This document shows, piece by piece, positions 54,594-63,406 of a stretch of DNA of 64,000 nt. The stretch covers positions 1,426,001-1,490,000 of the forward strand of contig NZ_CP114287.1 of NCBI RefSeq assembly GCF_027111295.1. The letters run 5' to 3'. Positions within the stretch are counted from its first letter, which is position 1. Each line of letters opens with the position of its first letter. Origin of the DNA: Flavobacterium gelatinilyticum. Its GTDB lineage: Bacteria; Bacteroidota; Bacteroidia; Flavobacteriales; Flavobacteriaceae. The translations under genes and the position numbers were made by a program. The notes under the pieces are model-generated. The model did not search any database, was not told the DNA's origin, and saw nothing but the letters and a program-made list of their open reading frames with translations.

Positions 54594-55043
54594 TTAATTT
54601 ACGTAGATAACTTCTTTAGTTAAATACTTTTTACCTTCGTACTGCCATTCCATATTAACATCCCAACGGCCTTTTATCAATTTTTTCTGAGGAATGATCA
54701 ATTCAGAATTAGTTAAGGCTATTTGAGTATTAAAATCAAACTTTTTGTTTGAAGGTCTGTATAACTGAATATTTCCTTTTATTTTATCACTTTCAAATCC
54801 GGCAGGAAAAGTTACTGCCACGCCATTGTCAGTGTATTTAATAGAAGGTTTATGCTGCAAATCCTGTGCGTTTTGAATTCTCGCCATTTCTTCCTGAAAA
54901 TGCGTATCATGTTTGTAATATTCTTCGACAACCAAATCATTATCGTACTTACTATTTGATTGTACTTCGAAAACAAAATATAAAATAAACGTCATAAACA
55001 ATCCAAATGCAATGACAACTCCTGTACCCCAATTAAATTTCAT
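54594..55043 (-). CDS. ccoH: FixH/CcoH-family cbb3 oxidase assembly protein
   Basis: The 149-residue protein has one N-terminal transmembrane anchor (WGTGVVIAFGLFMTFILYFV) and a periplasmic beta domain (VAVTFPAG ... NIQLYRPSNKKFDFNTQ ... KGRWDVNMEWQ), the FixH/CcoH pattern. CcoH is required for assembly or stability of the cbb3 oxidase. It is 12 bp from ccoG and 11 bp from the TauE-like gene, inside a tight operon. Confidence 0.9.
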   Translation of the reverse strand: MKFNWGTGVVIAFGLFMTFILYFVFEVQSNSKYDNDLVVEEYYKHDTHFQEEMARIQNAQDLQHKPSIKYTDNGVAVTFPAGFESDKIKGNIQLYRPSNKKFDFNTQIALTNSELIIPQKKLIKGRWDVNMEWQYEGKKYLTKEVIYVN

Positions 55044-55055
55044 GATAATACTATT

Positions 55056-56474
55056 TTAATTAAAACTTCGCGGTCCTAAGAAATTTGTACTGGTTGTTTC
55101 AAGAAGTTCTGAGCCGTTATAAACGCCAATTTTCACTTTGGTTTTATCACTTTCCAGAAGTACTTCATCAATTTCAATAAATAAAGTTCCCTGAGATATT
55201 CCTTCTTTTACAACTTTAAAATGTCTTTTCCCTACATTTTTTATTTCACCTTTTTGATCAATAAGCTCAAAATGAATATCATTATAATCCTTCATTGTTT
55301 TGTTTACAATTTTGTAGGTGTAAACATTACTGATTTTATCCCCGTTATGCTGAAAAAGCTGCCCCGGCAAACGTAAAATTACAGCCTGAACATTTGTTCT
55401 TAAAAACAGCATCCCTACAAAAATACTCAATAAAATAAACAAAACCGCTGTATACCCTTTCATTCTTGAAGTAAATTTGAAAGGCTCTTTTTTGGTAATT
55501 TCATCTTCAGATGCGTAGCGGATAAGCCCTTTTGGCAGTCCAACGCTCTCCATCATATGATCGCATTCATCTATACAAGCTGTACAGTTTGTACATTCCA
55601 GCTGTGTTCCGTTACGAATATCAATTCCCATTGGGCAGACATGCACACACTGAAGGCAATCAATACAATCTCCTTTTCCTGTTAATGCCCTGTCTTCTTT
55701 TTTATTAAATTTTGCACGTCCTATTTCTTTTTCACCACGCACAAAATCATAAGCAACATTGATTGATTTATTATCCAGAAGAACACCTTGTAATCTGCCA
55801 TAGGGACAAGCAATAATACAAACCTGTTCACGAAACCAGACAAATACGAAGTAAAAAACACCGGTAAAAATAAGAAGCGCAATAAAATTGCTTGCTTCAT
55901 TAACCGGTCCGTTTTCGACCATTAAAAGAAGAGCGTCACTACCCACTAAATAGGCCAGAAAAACGTTTGCTATCACAAAAGAGATCAAAAAGAAAATAGT
56001 CCATTTTGTTACTCTTTTTCGAATTTTTTCAGCATTCCATTCCTGTCTGGCTAAACGAGTTTGTGCACCACGATCACCATCAATCCAATATTCAATACGG
56101 CGAAAAACCATCTCCAGAAAAATCGTCTGGGGACAAATCCAACCACAAAATATCCTTCCAAAAACAACAGTAAATAAGATTATAAATACGACGCCTACAA
56201 GTATTGAAATTACAAAGAGGTAAAAATCCTGAGGCCAAAAAGGGAATCCAAAAATATTAAAGCGACGCTCAATAATGTTGAACATCATAAATTGATTTCC
56301 GTTTATTTTAATAAACGGATTTATGAATAAAACAGCCAGTAAAACATAGCTGACAATTTTACGGTAATCGTAAAACTTACCAGACGGTTTTTTTGGAAAA
56401 ACAAATTTTCGTTTACCACCCTCATCAATGGTTCCGATGGTGTCTCTAAAAGCTTCGTCTGGTAAATTTGACAT
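55056..56474 (-). CDS. ccoG: CcoG/FixG ferredoxin-like assembly protein
   Basis: The 472-residue protein is a membrane-bound polyferredoxin: several transmembrane segments in the first half (including GRIFCGWICPQTIF), then an 8-Fe ferredoxin region with two CxxCxxCxxxCP-like motifs (CIDCLQCVHVCP and CTNCTACIDEC, about residues 265-300) and a C-terminal Ig-like domain. CcoG reduces copper for insertion into the binuclear centre of cbb3 oxidase, according to work on the family. It sits between ccoP and ccoH. Confidence 0.94.
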   Translation of the reverse strand: MSNLPDEAFRDTIGTIDEGGKRKFVFPKKPSGKFYDYRKIVSYVLLAVLFINPFIKINGNQFMMFNIIERRFNIFGFPFWPQDFYLFVISILVGVVFIILFTVVFGRIFCGWICPQTIFLEMVFRRIEYWIDGDRGAQTRLARQEWNAEKIRKRVTKWTIFFLISFVIANVFLAYLVGSDALLLMVENGPVNEASNFIALLIFTGVFYFVFVWFREQVCIIACPYGRLQGVLLDNKSINVAYDFVRGEKEIGRAKFNKKEDRALTGKGDCIDCLQCVHVCPMGIDIRNGTQLECTNCTACIDECDHMMESVGLPKGLIRYASEDEITKKEPFKFTSRMKGYTAVLFILLSIFVGMLFLRTNVQAVILRLPGQLFQHNGDKISNVYTYKIVNKTMKDYNDIHFELIDQKGEIKNVGKRHFKVVKEGISQGTLFIEIDEVLLESDKTKVKIGVYNGSELLETTSTNFLGPRSFN

Positions 56475-56492
56475 GGTATTATATTGTAATTT

Positions 56493-57434
56493 TTATTTTT
56501 TTATTGCAGTGCTGTCAGCGGGTTTATCTGCTGCAGAATCTGTTTTTGCGGGCGCGGCATCATCAACCCAAACTTCGCCTTCGGCTTCTTTTGGATCTTT
56601 AGGATTACTTCCTTGCAATGATAGAATGTAGCTCGCAACTTTTTGAATTTCTTTTGGCTTAAGGGTTCCTTTCCAGGCGATCATCCCTTTTCCGTCACGT
56701 CCTCCGTTTGTAATGGTATGGAAAAGATTTTTAATTCCTCCCCCTAAAATCCAGTGATCATCTGTAAGGTTTGGTCCAATCTGACCTCCTCCATCAGCAC
56801 GGTGACAAGCTGCACAATTGGCTGTAAAAATTGTTTTACCTTCTTCTAAACTAGGTGCATCAGAAAGTAATACAACTGTTTTTTCATCCATCAGGTCCGG
56901 GGCTGTTTTTAGATACTCCTCGACATCTATTTTTGCCTGAGCCATTTCTTTTTTCAGCTCCATCTCCTGGTCATCACCTCCTAATACATCATAATGAATA
57001 ACGTAAACTACACCGAAAATAATACAGATATAGAATAAATATACCCACCAAGGCGGTAAATTATTATCAAGTTCTTTAATTCCGTCATAATCATGATCCA
57101 TCAACAGATCTGCCTCTTTAGACATTGGTTCTGTTTTAGTAAGCTTATGCATTAAGTCTTTAAACCATGTACTTTCTTTTAAGCTTAAGCTGTTCTCATA
57201 ATCTGCCTTCGCTTTTTCTTCCGGCGTCATTAATTGATACATTACTCTGTTTACTGCACTCAGTGTAATTTCGATAGCAATAAGAATGAATAAAAAGACA
57301 ACCAAAAAGACAGAAACCATTGGGTATTTTACAAAAGCAGGTTTATCTCCTGAGTCTATAAAAAATTCCATTAAAGCAAATACGATGAAGAAAATCAACG
57401 GTACTCTAACATATACTGGGAAAAATTTTTTCAT
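56493..57434 (-). CDS. ccoP: cbb3 oxidase subunit III (CcoP), single-heme form
   Basis: The 313-residue protein has two N-terminal membrane segments (about 10-30, 40-60), a third near 128-148, and a cytochrome c domain with one heme motif CAACH (near 208) and the likely Met ligand in KGMIAWKG. Proteobacterial CcoP has two heme c groups; only one CxxCH is visible here, a pattern I know for Bacteroidota CcoP. A low-complexity Ala/Asp/Lys tail ends the protein. It carries electrons from periplasmic donors to CcoNO. Confidence 0.9.
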   Translation of the reverse strand: MKKFFPVYVRVPLIFFIVFALMEFFIDSGDKPAFVKYPMVSVFLVVFLFILIAIEITLSAVNRVMYQLMTPEEKAKADYENSLSLKESTWFKDLMHKLTKTEPMSKEADLLMDHDYDGIKELDNNLPPWWVYLFYICIIFGVVYVIHYDVLGGDDQEMELKKEMAQAKIDVEEYLKTAPDLMDEKTVVLLSDAPSLEEGKTIFTANCAACHRADGGGQIGPNLTDDHWILGGGIKNLFHTITNGGRDGKGMIAWKGTLKPKEIQKVASYILSLQGSNPKDPKEAEGEVWVDDAAPAKTDSAADKPADSTAIKK

Positions 57435-57436
57435 TT

Positions 57437-57631
57437 TTATCTATCTTTTGTAATTACACTAAGTCCTTCATCTAAAGGTATATTGCTCATTTCCTGAATT
57501 TTTTCTTTTCTATAAGAGAATACCCAAAAGCCTAATCCTACGAAAAAGAAGAAGAAAATCAAGAGGGAAAGAATCGGGTAAATTTCTATACCCGATATTG
57601 TTTCCATATTGTGTTTTATTTGTTCAAACAT
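57437..57631 (-). CDS. ccoQ: CcoQ-like small subunit of cbb3 oxidase
   Basis: The 64-residue protein has one transmembrane segment (about residues 18-38) and a short charged C-terminus (YRKEKIQEMSNIPLDEG), matching the CcoQ/FixQ shape. It is located between ccoNO and ccoP with a gap of only 2 bp to ccoP, the usual CcoQ position. Small size limits confidence; the operon context is the main evidence. Confidence 0.8.
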   Translation of the reverse strand: MFEQIKHNMETISGIEIYPILSLLIFFFFFVGLGFWVFSYRKEKIQEMSNIPLDEGLSVITKDR

Positions 57632-57638
57632 AATGCTG

Positions 57639-59822
57639 TTATTTTGAAGTTTTTACTTTAATATCAGTACCAAGTCTTTGTATATAAGCAATCAAAGCAA
57701 CGATCTCTCTTTCATTCATCGGAATGAATTTTTCTCCTTTTGCAGCAGCTTTTTTACGGCTGTCTTCGTAACTTTTCACAAAGTCAGGATCGCTTTCTAA
57801 GCTTTTTTCAATTTTAACTGCCTGTTCTCTTAACGTTCTTTGTGCATTTGCAACATCTTCTTCACTGTAAGGAACACCAAGTGAAATCATGGCTTTCATC
57901 TTTCTTTGAGTCAGTGAGATATCCATTGGTTTATTGTCAAATAACCATTTGTAACCCGGCATGATAGATCCTGCTGATGTACTTTGAGGATTCCACATAT
58001 GATTAAAGTGCCAGTTGTCATTATATTTACCTCCAACTCTTAATAAATCCGGACCTGTACGTTTTGATCCCCATAAGAATGGATGGTCGTAAACAAACTC
58101 CCCTGCTTTTGCCTGAACTCCGTAACGTTCCACTTCGCTTCTAAAAGGACGAACTGATTGTGAGTGACAACCTACACAGCCTTCTCTGATATATAAATCA
58201 CGTCCTTCAAGCTCTAACGGTGTATATGGTTTTACGCTTGAAATAGTTGGTATATTCGATTTAACCATAATAGTTGGTACAATTTGAATAATACCTCCAA
58301 TTAAAATAGCAATTGTAGCTAAAATGGTTAACTGAATTGGTTTTCTTTCTAACCATGAGTGGAATTTTTCTCCACTTAATCTGTTTTTGTTTATTTTTTG
58401 TAAAGCCGGAGCTTGTGCTAATTCGTCTTCGATTGTTTCACCAGCTTTAACAGTCATAATGATGTTATACACCAGTGTAAGCATTCCGATTAAATAGAAT
58501 GTACCTCCAATAGCTCTCATCCAATACATTGGCATAACAGCAGTAACCGTTTCAAGGAAGTTTCCATAGGTTAAAGTACCGTCCGGGTTAAATTGTTTCC
58601 ACATTGAAGCTTGTTGAAAACCAGCTACATATAATGGAATAGTGTACACAATGATCCCTAGAGTACCAATCCAGAAATGGAAGTTTGCCAGTTTCTTAGA
58701 GAATAACGTTGTTTTGGTCATTCGCGGAATTAACCAATAGATAATACCAAATGACATAAATCCGTTCCATGCTAAAGCTCCTACGTGTACGTGCGCTACG
58801 ATCCAGTCAGTATAATGCGCAATAGCATTAAAGTTTTTAAAAGAAAGCATTGGTCCTTCAAAAGTTGCCATTCCGTAACCTGTAATCGCTACTACGAAGA
58901 ATTTTAAAACCGGTTCTTCACGAACTTTATCCCACGCACCTCTTAATGTTAAAAGTCCGTTGATCATACCTCCCCAAGACGGAGCGATAAGCATTACTGA
59001 AAATGCAACTCCTAAATTTTGAGCCCAGTTTGGTAAAGCTGAATATAATAAATGGTGCGGTCCAGCCCAGATATAGATAAAAATTAAAGACCAAAAGTGA
59101 ATAATAGATAATCTATAAGAATAGACTGGTCGATTGGCAACCTTTGGAATAAAATAGTACATCAATCCTAAGAAAGGTGTAGTTAAGAAAAATGCCACCG
59201 CATTATGTCCGTACCACCATTGTACAAGTGCGTCCTGAACACCTGCATAAACAGAGTAACTTTTTAATCCTGAAACCGGAATTTCGATGTTGTTAAAAAT
59301 ATGCAATACAGCAACGGTAACGAATGTAGCTATGTAAAACCAGATTGCCACATATAAGTGACGCTCCCTGCGTTTAAGCATTGTACCCACCATATTGATC
59401 CCCATTACAACCCAGATTAACGCTATTGCAATATCAATAGGCCACTCAAGTTCAGCATATTCTTTTGAAGAAGTATACCCTAATGGTAATGTGATTGCAG
59501 CTGCCACAATGATAAGCTGCCAGCCCCAGAAATGTAAATTGCTTAAAAAATCACTGAACATTCTGGCTTTTAGCAATCTTTGCATAGAATAATACATTCC
59601 GGCAAAAAAAGCGTTCCCAACAAAGGCAAAAATGACAGCGTTTGTGTGCAATGGTCTTAAACGACCGTAACTAAGCCACGAGATTCCGTCTGTCAGGTTG
59701 GGAAAAAGGTACATAACCGCCAGGGTCAGCCCCACTAACATACCTACTACCCCAAAGAGAATAGTAGCGTAAATGAATTTTTTTACAATTTTGTTGTCGT
59801 AATAAAACTGTTCCATTTCCAT
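57639..59822 (-). CDS. ccoNO: Fused cbb3 oxidase subunits I and II (CcoN-CcoO)
   Basis: The 727-residue protein combines the 12-helix heme-copper catalytic subunit CcoN (about 1-480; the His-rich helix region with WWYGHNAVAFFLTTPF, AHVHVGALAWNGFMSF) with the CcoO cytochrome c domain at the C-terminus (one heme motif GCVGCH near residue 545). The oxidase reduces oxygen to water and pumps protons at very low oxygen. Fusion of the two subunits is found in Bacteroidota. It lies in the operon after ccoS. Confidence 0.96.
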   Translation of the reverse strand: MEMEQFYYDNKIVKKFIYATILFGVVGMLVGLTLAVMYLFPNLTDGISWLSYGRLRPLHTNAVIFAFVGNAFFAGMYYSMQRLLKARMFSDFLSNLHFWGWQLIIVAAAITLPLGYTSSKEYAELEWPIDIAIALIWVVMGINMVGTMLKRRERHLYVAIWFYIATFVTVAVLHIFNNIEIPVSGLKSYSVYAGVQDALVQWWYGHNAVAFFLTTPFLGLMYYFIPKVANRPVYSYRLSIIHFWSLIFIYIWAGPHHLLYSALPNWAQNLGVAFSVMLIAPSWGGMINGLLTLRGAWDKVREEPVLKFFVVAITGYGMATFEGPMLSFKNFNAIAHYTDWIVAHVHVGALAWNGFMSFGIIYWLIPRMTKTTLFSKKLANFHFWIGTLGIIVYTIPLYVAGFQQASMWKQFNPDGTLTYGNFLETVTAVMPMYWMRAIGGTFYLIGMLTLVYNIIMTVKAGETIEDELAQAPALQKINKNRLSGEKFHSWLERKPIQLTILATIAILIGGIIQIVPTIMVKSNIPTISSVKPYTPLELEGRDLYIREGCVGCHSQSVRPFRSEVERYGVQAKAGEFVYDHPFLWGSKRTGPDLLRVGGKYNDNWHFNHMWNPQSTSAGSIMPGYKWLFDNKPMDISLTQRKMKAMISLGVPYSEEDVANAQRTLREQAVKIEKSLESDPDFVKSYEDSRKKAAAKGEKFIPMNEREIVALIAYIQRLGTDIKVKTSK

Positions 59823-59824
59823 AA

Positions 59825-60016
59825 TTATACTTGTTTTTCTTCTATTGGTGAATTATTATTTTGAGAAATAATTTTGGTCTCGTCATCAAAAAGAATTCGC
59901 ACTGACGGCGTATAATCATCATCGTACTGTCCGGACTTAACAGCGACGATAAATGCAATAAAAAAGCATACTGCAACGAAAATACTTACTGAAATTAATA
60001 GATAAATAACACTCAT
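59825..60016 (-). CDS. ccoS: cbb3 oxidase assembly protein CcoS
   Basis: The 63-residue protein has one membrane segment (residues 3-26, VIYLLISVSIFVAVCFFIAFIVAVKSGQYDD) followed by an acidic part, the pattern of CcoS, which is needed for heme and copper insertion into the oxidase. It is the first gene of the oxidase operon, 2 bp before ccoNO. Upstream is an FNR-like box with a promoter box (see separate entry). Confidence 0.88.
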   Translation of the reverse strand: MSVIYLLISVSIFVAVCFFIAFIVAVKSGQYDDDYTPSVRILFDDETKIISQNNNSPIEEKQV

Positions 60017-60034
60017 ACCCTAAATTTATTTGAA

Positions 60035-60078
60035 CAAAATTACTAGGCAATAGGCGTTTAAAATATGATAATTATCAT
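60035..60078 (-). promoter_or_regulatory. FNR-like box and promoter of the cco operon
   Basis: The perfect dyad ATGATA-AT-TATCAT (60065-60078) is centred 29.5 bp from TAATTTTG (60035-60042, minus strand), with the ccoS start near 60016. The geometry is identical to hemN. Confidence 0.75.
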
Positions 60079-60130
60079 GCAAAAAGAATAAGATAAATGT
60101 AATAAAATATTTCCTTAGAATAATTTAGAA

Positions 60131-62518
60131 TCATTTTAAACTGTTCTTACTAAAGTAGTTAGACATAATAGTTACAAAACTTACGATGGTAATTGTACTC
60201 AACGGCATAATGATTGCTGCCACTAAAGGAAGCAGGTTTCCTGTAACTGCAAAAGCCAGTCCCACAACATTATAAAGCAGTGATAAAGTAAAACTCATCT
60301 TGATAATCAAAATGGATTTATGAGAGAGTTTTAAGAAGTAATTCAGACGTGAAAATTGACCTGCATCCAAAATAGCATCGCAGGCCGGTGAGAAAACATT
60401 TACGTTTTCTGAAACCGAAATACCAACATTACTCTGTGCCAAAGCTCCGGCATCATTTAATCCATCTCCAACCATCATTACATTTTTTCCTGTGTCTTGC
60501 AGATTCTTAATGAATTCAAGTTTCTGTTCTGGTTTTTGATTAAAAATCAATTCGGTATTCTTAGGCAGAATGGCCTCAAGATTCGCTCTTTCACCATCAT
60601 TATCTCCCGATAAAACTTTGATGTTATAGTCTTTACTAAGAGTATTAAACAAGTTTTGAAGCCCTTCACGATATTGATTCTGGAAAACAAATTTTCCGTA
60701 ATTAACGTTATCTATTTTAATATAAAGTGACGTACGTTCAATTTCAGAAGTATCCAAAACTGAGCTTTCTACAAAGGAGGCTGACCCAATTTTGATTTCT
60801 TTATTGTCCACGACAGCAAGAATCCCCTTTCCTGTTATTTCCTGAAAATCAGCCACTTTAACACGTTTGTATTCCGGTAAAAAATCATACAACATTCGGC
60901 TTAAAGGGTGATTAGAACCTCTTAAAACATTTTTTATCAATTCGTAATTTTGCTCGGAAAGTTCATTTCCTTCATACAAAATATTCGATTTTTTATTCGT
61001 AGTTATGGTTCCTGTTTTATCAAAAACTATAGTATCTACCTTTGCCAGCTGCTCGATAACCAATGCATTTTTCAGGTACATTTTTTGTTTTCCCATAATT
61101 CGGAGAATATTTCCAAAAGTAAACGGAGCTGTAAGTGCCAATGCGCATGGACAGGCCACGATTAAAACTGCTGTAAAAACATTAAATGCGGTATTGGCAT
61201 CAAAGAATATCCAGTAACCGAAACCTCCAAAGGCTATCAACAGTAAGATAGGTGTAAAATAACGGCTTATGGCATCAGTAATTGTTTTGTGTTTTTGATC
61301 TACTTTTTTCTGGAAAATTTCATTACTCCACAATTGTGTCAGGTAACTTTGTGAGACAGAATGCAATACTTCCATTTCAATCACTTTTCCTATTTGTTTT
61401 CCTCCCGCAAATACTTTATCACCGGATACTTTGGTTATCGGTACTGCTTCACCGGTAACGAAACTGTAATCAATTTCGGCTTTTTCGCTTATTAAAATAC
61501 CATCAACGGGAATTAATTCCTGATTTCTGATAAGAAGTCTGTTTCCTTTTTGAACATCGTAAATAGGAACACTTTCTTCGGATAAATCAGAATTGATTCT
61601 GGTAACAGCAATTGGAAAATACGATTTAAAGTCACGTTCAAAACTTAAAAAGCTATAGGTTTTAATCTGAAACATTTTTCCGAGAAGCATAAAAAACACC
61701 AAACTCGCCAGACTGTCAAAAAAGCCCGGTCCGTGGTCCATCAGCATATCGTAAGAGCTTCGAATAAACATAACGATAATTCCCAAAGCAATTGGAATAT
61801 CGATATTCAGCATTCTGGTTCTGATACTGTGATAAGCCGAAACATAATAACCACTTGCAGAATATAAAAAGCTTGGCAACGCCAAAACAAAAATTAGCAG
61901 CCTGAAAAATGGTTTATAACTGTCCAGCCAGAATTCTTTCATTTCAAAATACTCAGGAAATGAAAGCAGCATGATATTTCCAAAACAAAAGAAAGCGACA
62001 CCCAGTTTATATGTTAAACTTCTGTCTACTTTATTTTTTCCTGTTTCGTAATTTTCTAAACTAATATATGGTTCGTACCCAATTGAACTAAGGAGATAGG
62101 CTATTTCTTTTAAGGAAACAACATCAGAATTAAATGTGATTCGGACTTTTTTCTCAGGAAAATTAACTTGTGAGGTACTTATGCCCGGCTGCAGACGATT
62201 GAGATTTTCAAGAATCCAAATACAGGAACTGCAATGAATGTGCGGAATACTAAGCGAAACGATAGCTGTGTTCCCTTCCTGAAATTCCAGTACTTTTGAA
62301 ATAATAGCCTCGTTTTCTAAAAAATCATATTTACCCTGAATATCCTGTGGTGTTGCTCCGGGAGATTTTTCAAAATCATAATAGCAGGTTAAATCATTTA
62401 GACTAAAAATTTCGTAAACTGTTTTACAGCCTGTACAACAAAACTTTTTTTCATCAAAATTGATCTCTTCATTTTTAGGAATAATCAGTCCACAATGAAA
62501 ACAATTCTGCTCACTCAT
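60131..62518 (-). CDS. ccoI: Copper-type P1B ATPase, CcoI/FixI
   Basis: The 795-residue P1B ATPase has a Cys-rich N-terminus (CFHCG at 6-10 and FCCTGCKTVYEI), a heavy-metal-associated domain with CSSCIW, the transport motif CPCAL, the phosphorylation motif DKTGTITT and the hinge GDGLNDAGAL. CcoI proteins supply copper to the periplasmic side for cbb3 oxidase assembly. It is upstream of the cco operon and in the same direction, separated by 114 bp with its own FNR-like box, so it is probably regulated in parallel. Confidence 0.94.
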   Translation of the reverse strand: MSEQNCFHCGLIIPKNEEINFDEKKFCCTGCKTVYEIFSLNDLTCYYDFEKSPGATPQDIQGKYDFLENEAIISKVLEFQEGNTAIVSLSIPHIHCSSCIWILENLNRLQPGISTSQVNFPEKKVRITFNSDVVSLKEIAYLLSSIGYEPYISLENYETGKNKVDRSLTYKLGVAFFCFGNIMLLSFPEYFEMKEFWLDSYKPFFRLLIFVLALPSFLYSASGYYVSAYHSIRTRMLNIDIPIALGIIVMFIRSSYDMLMDHGPGFFDSLASLVFFMLLGKMFQIKTYSFLSFERDFKSYFPIAVTRINSDLSEESVPIYDVQKGNRLLIRNQELIPVDGILISEKAEIDYSFVTGEAVPITKVSGDKVFAGGKQIGKVIEMEVLHSVSQSYLTQLWSNEIFQKKVDQKHKTITDAISRYFTPILLLIAFGGFGYWIFFDANTAFNVFTAVLIVACPCALALTAPFTFGNILRIMGKQKMYLKNALVIEQLAKVDTIVFDKTGTITTNKKSNILYEGNELSEQNYELIKNVLRGSNHPLSRMLYDFLPEYKRVKVADFQEITGKGILAVVDNKEIKIGSASFVESSVLDTSEIERTSLYIKIDNVNYGKFVFQNQYREGLQNLFNTLSKDYNIKVLSGDNDGERANLEAILPKNTELIFNQKPEQKLEFIKNLQDTGKNVMMVGDGLNDAGALAQSNVGISVSENVNVFSPACDAILDAGQFSRLNYFLKLSHKSILIIKMSFTLSLLYNVVGLAFAVTGNLLPLVAAIIMPLSTITIVSFVTIMSNYFSKNSLK

Positions 62519-62538
62519 AATTTGTTTTTTTAATCCGG

Positions 62539-62583
62539 CAAAGTTTCAAAATTCATCGCGATTTTAACTATGACATTTATCAT
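62539..62583 (-). promoter_or_regulatory. FNR-like box between ccoI and the fnr-like gene
   Basis: The dyad ATGACA-TT-TATCAT (62570-62583) is centred 30.5 bp from AAACTTTG (62539-62546), 52 bp before ccoI. On the other side TAATTTAG (62605-62612) is 28.5 bp away, so it could also act on the fnr-like gene. Confidence 0.6.
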
Positions 62584-62695
62584 GTTTCATTGAAATCAAA
62601 ACTCTAATTTAGCAAAATAAACCAGTTGGACCGTAATTTTCGTTTTTTTATGTATTTTTTAGGCAATAAAATTACCAATGAACGCCAATATTGGT

Positions 62696-62703
62696 TAATT
62701 TTG
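62696..62703 (+). promoter_or_regulatory. -7 box of the fnr-like gene
   Basis: TAATTTTG, an exact match, 21 bp before the ATG. A 10-bp palindrome CCAATATTGG (62685-62694) lies directly upstream. Confidence 0.55.
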
Positions 62704-62724
62704 CACTAAACTTTTTTAATCGCC

Positions 62725-63405
62725 ATGAGTAAATGTGATCAATGTATCGTAAGACAGCTTTCTTCTTTAAAAGCCCTGAACAAAGATGAGGTCGTAAAAC
62801 TGGCTAGCAGTAAAACCACTTACACAATTAAAAAAGGGGAAGCAATTTTTGAAGAAGGTGAAGTAACTAATGGTGTTTTTTGTGTTAAAGACGGCGTTGG
62901 AAAGCTATCAAAGCTTAGTGCAAATGGAAAAGACCAAATTGTGAAACTTGTTAAGTCTGGTGAACTTCTGGGACAGCGCTCTATGATTAGTAATGAGCCT
63001 GCTAATTTATCTGCAAAAGCTATTGCAGATATGGAAGTTTGTTTTATTCCTAAAGCCGAAATTATTCATTTCTTTAACACCAACAATCAGTTTTCTTTGA
63101 ATCTGATGCAGTCTGTATGCGAAGATTTGAAAGAATCTGATAATGACAAAATTGCTTTAGTCCAGAAAACCGTAAAACAGCGTCTGGCAGAAACTTTACT
63201 GCAGCTGCATGAGGATTTTGGCGAAAATCAGGATAAGACTTTAAAAGTACAGCTTACCAGAGAAGAACTCGCCGGAATAATTGGAACTGCAACAGAAAGC
63301 TGTATCCGTTTATTATCTGATTTTAATAAAATGGAATTGATTGAATTAGTTGGTAAAAAAATAATGCTGAAAAATATAAAAGCATTAAAAAAACTGGCTG
63401 AATAA
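62725..63405 (+). CDS. FNR-like Crp/Fnr transcriptional regulator
   Basis: The 226-residue protein has an N-terminal cysteine pair MSKCDQC (C4, C7), a sensor barrel (about 30-140), a dimer helix and a winged helix with the recognition segment ELAGIIGTATESCIRLLSDF. C4 and C7 align with FNR C20/C23 and C106 (MEVCFIP) with C122, but the position of C29 is Ser13. It may bind an altered cluster or none. It is divergent from the ccoI/cco cluster and is the obvious candidate for the boxes upstream of hemN, cco and ccoI. Confidence 0.88.
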   Translation: MSKCDQCIVRQLSSLKALNKDEVVKLASSKTTYTIKKGEAIFEEGEVTNGVFCVKDGVGKLSKLSANGKDQIVKLVKSGELLGQRSMISNEPANLSAKAIADMEVCFIPKAEIIHFFNTNNQFSLNLMQSVCEDLKESDNDKIALVQKTVKQRLAETLLQLHEDFGENQDKTLKVQLTREELAGIIGTATESCIRLLSDFNKMELIELVGKKIMLKNIKALKKLAE

Positions 63406-63406
63406 A

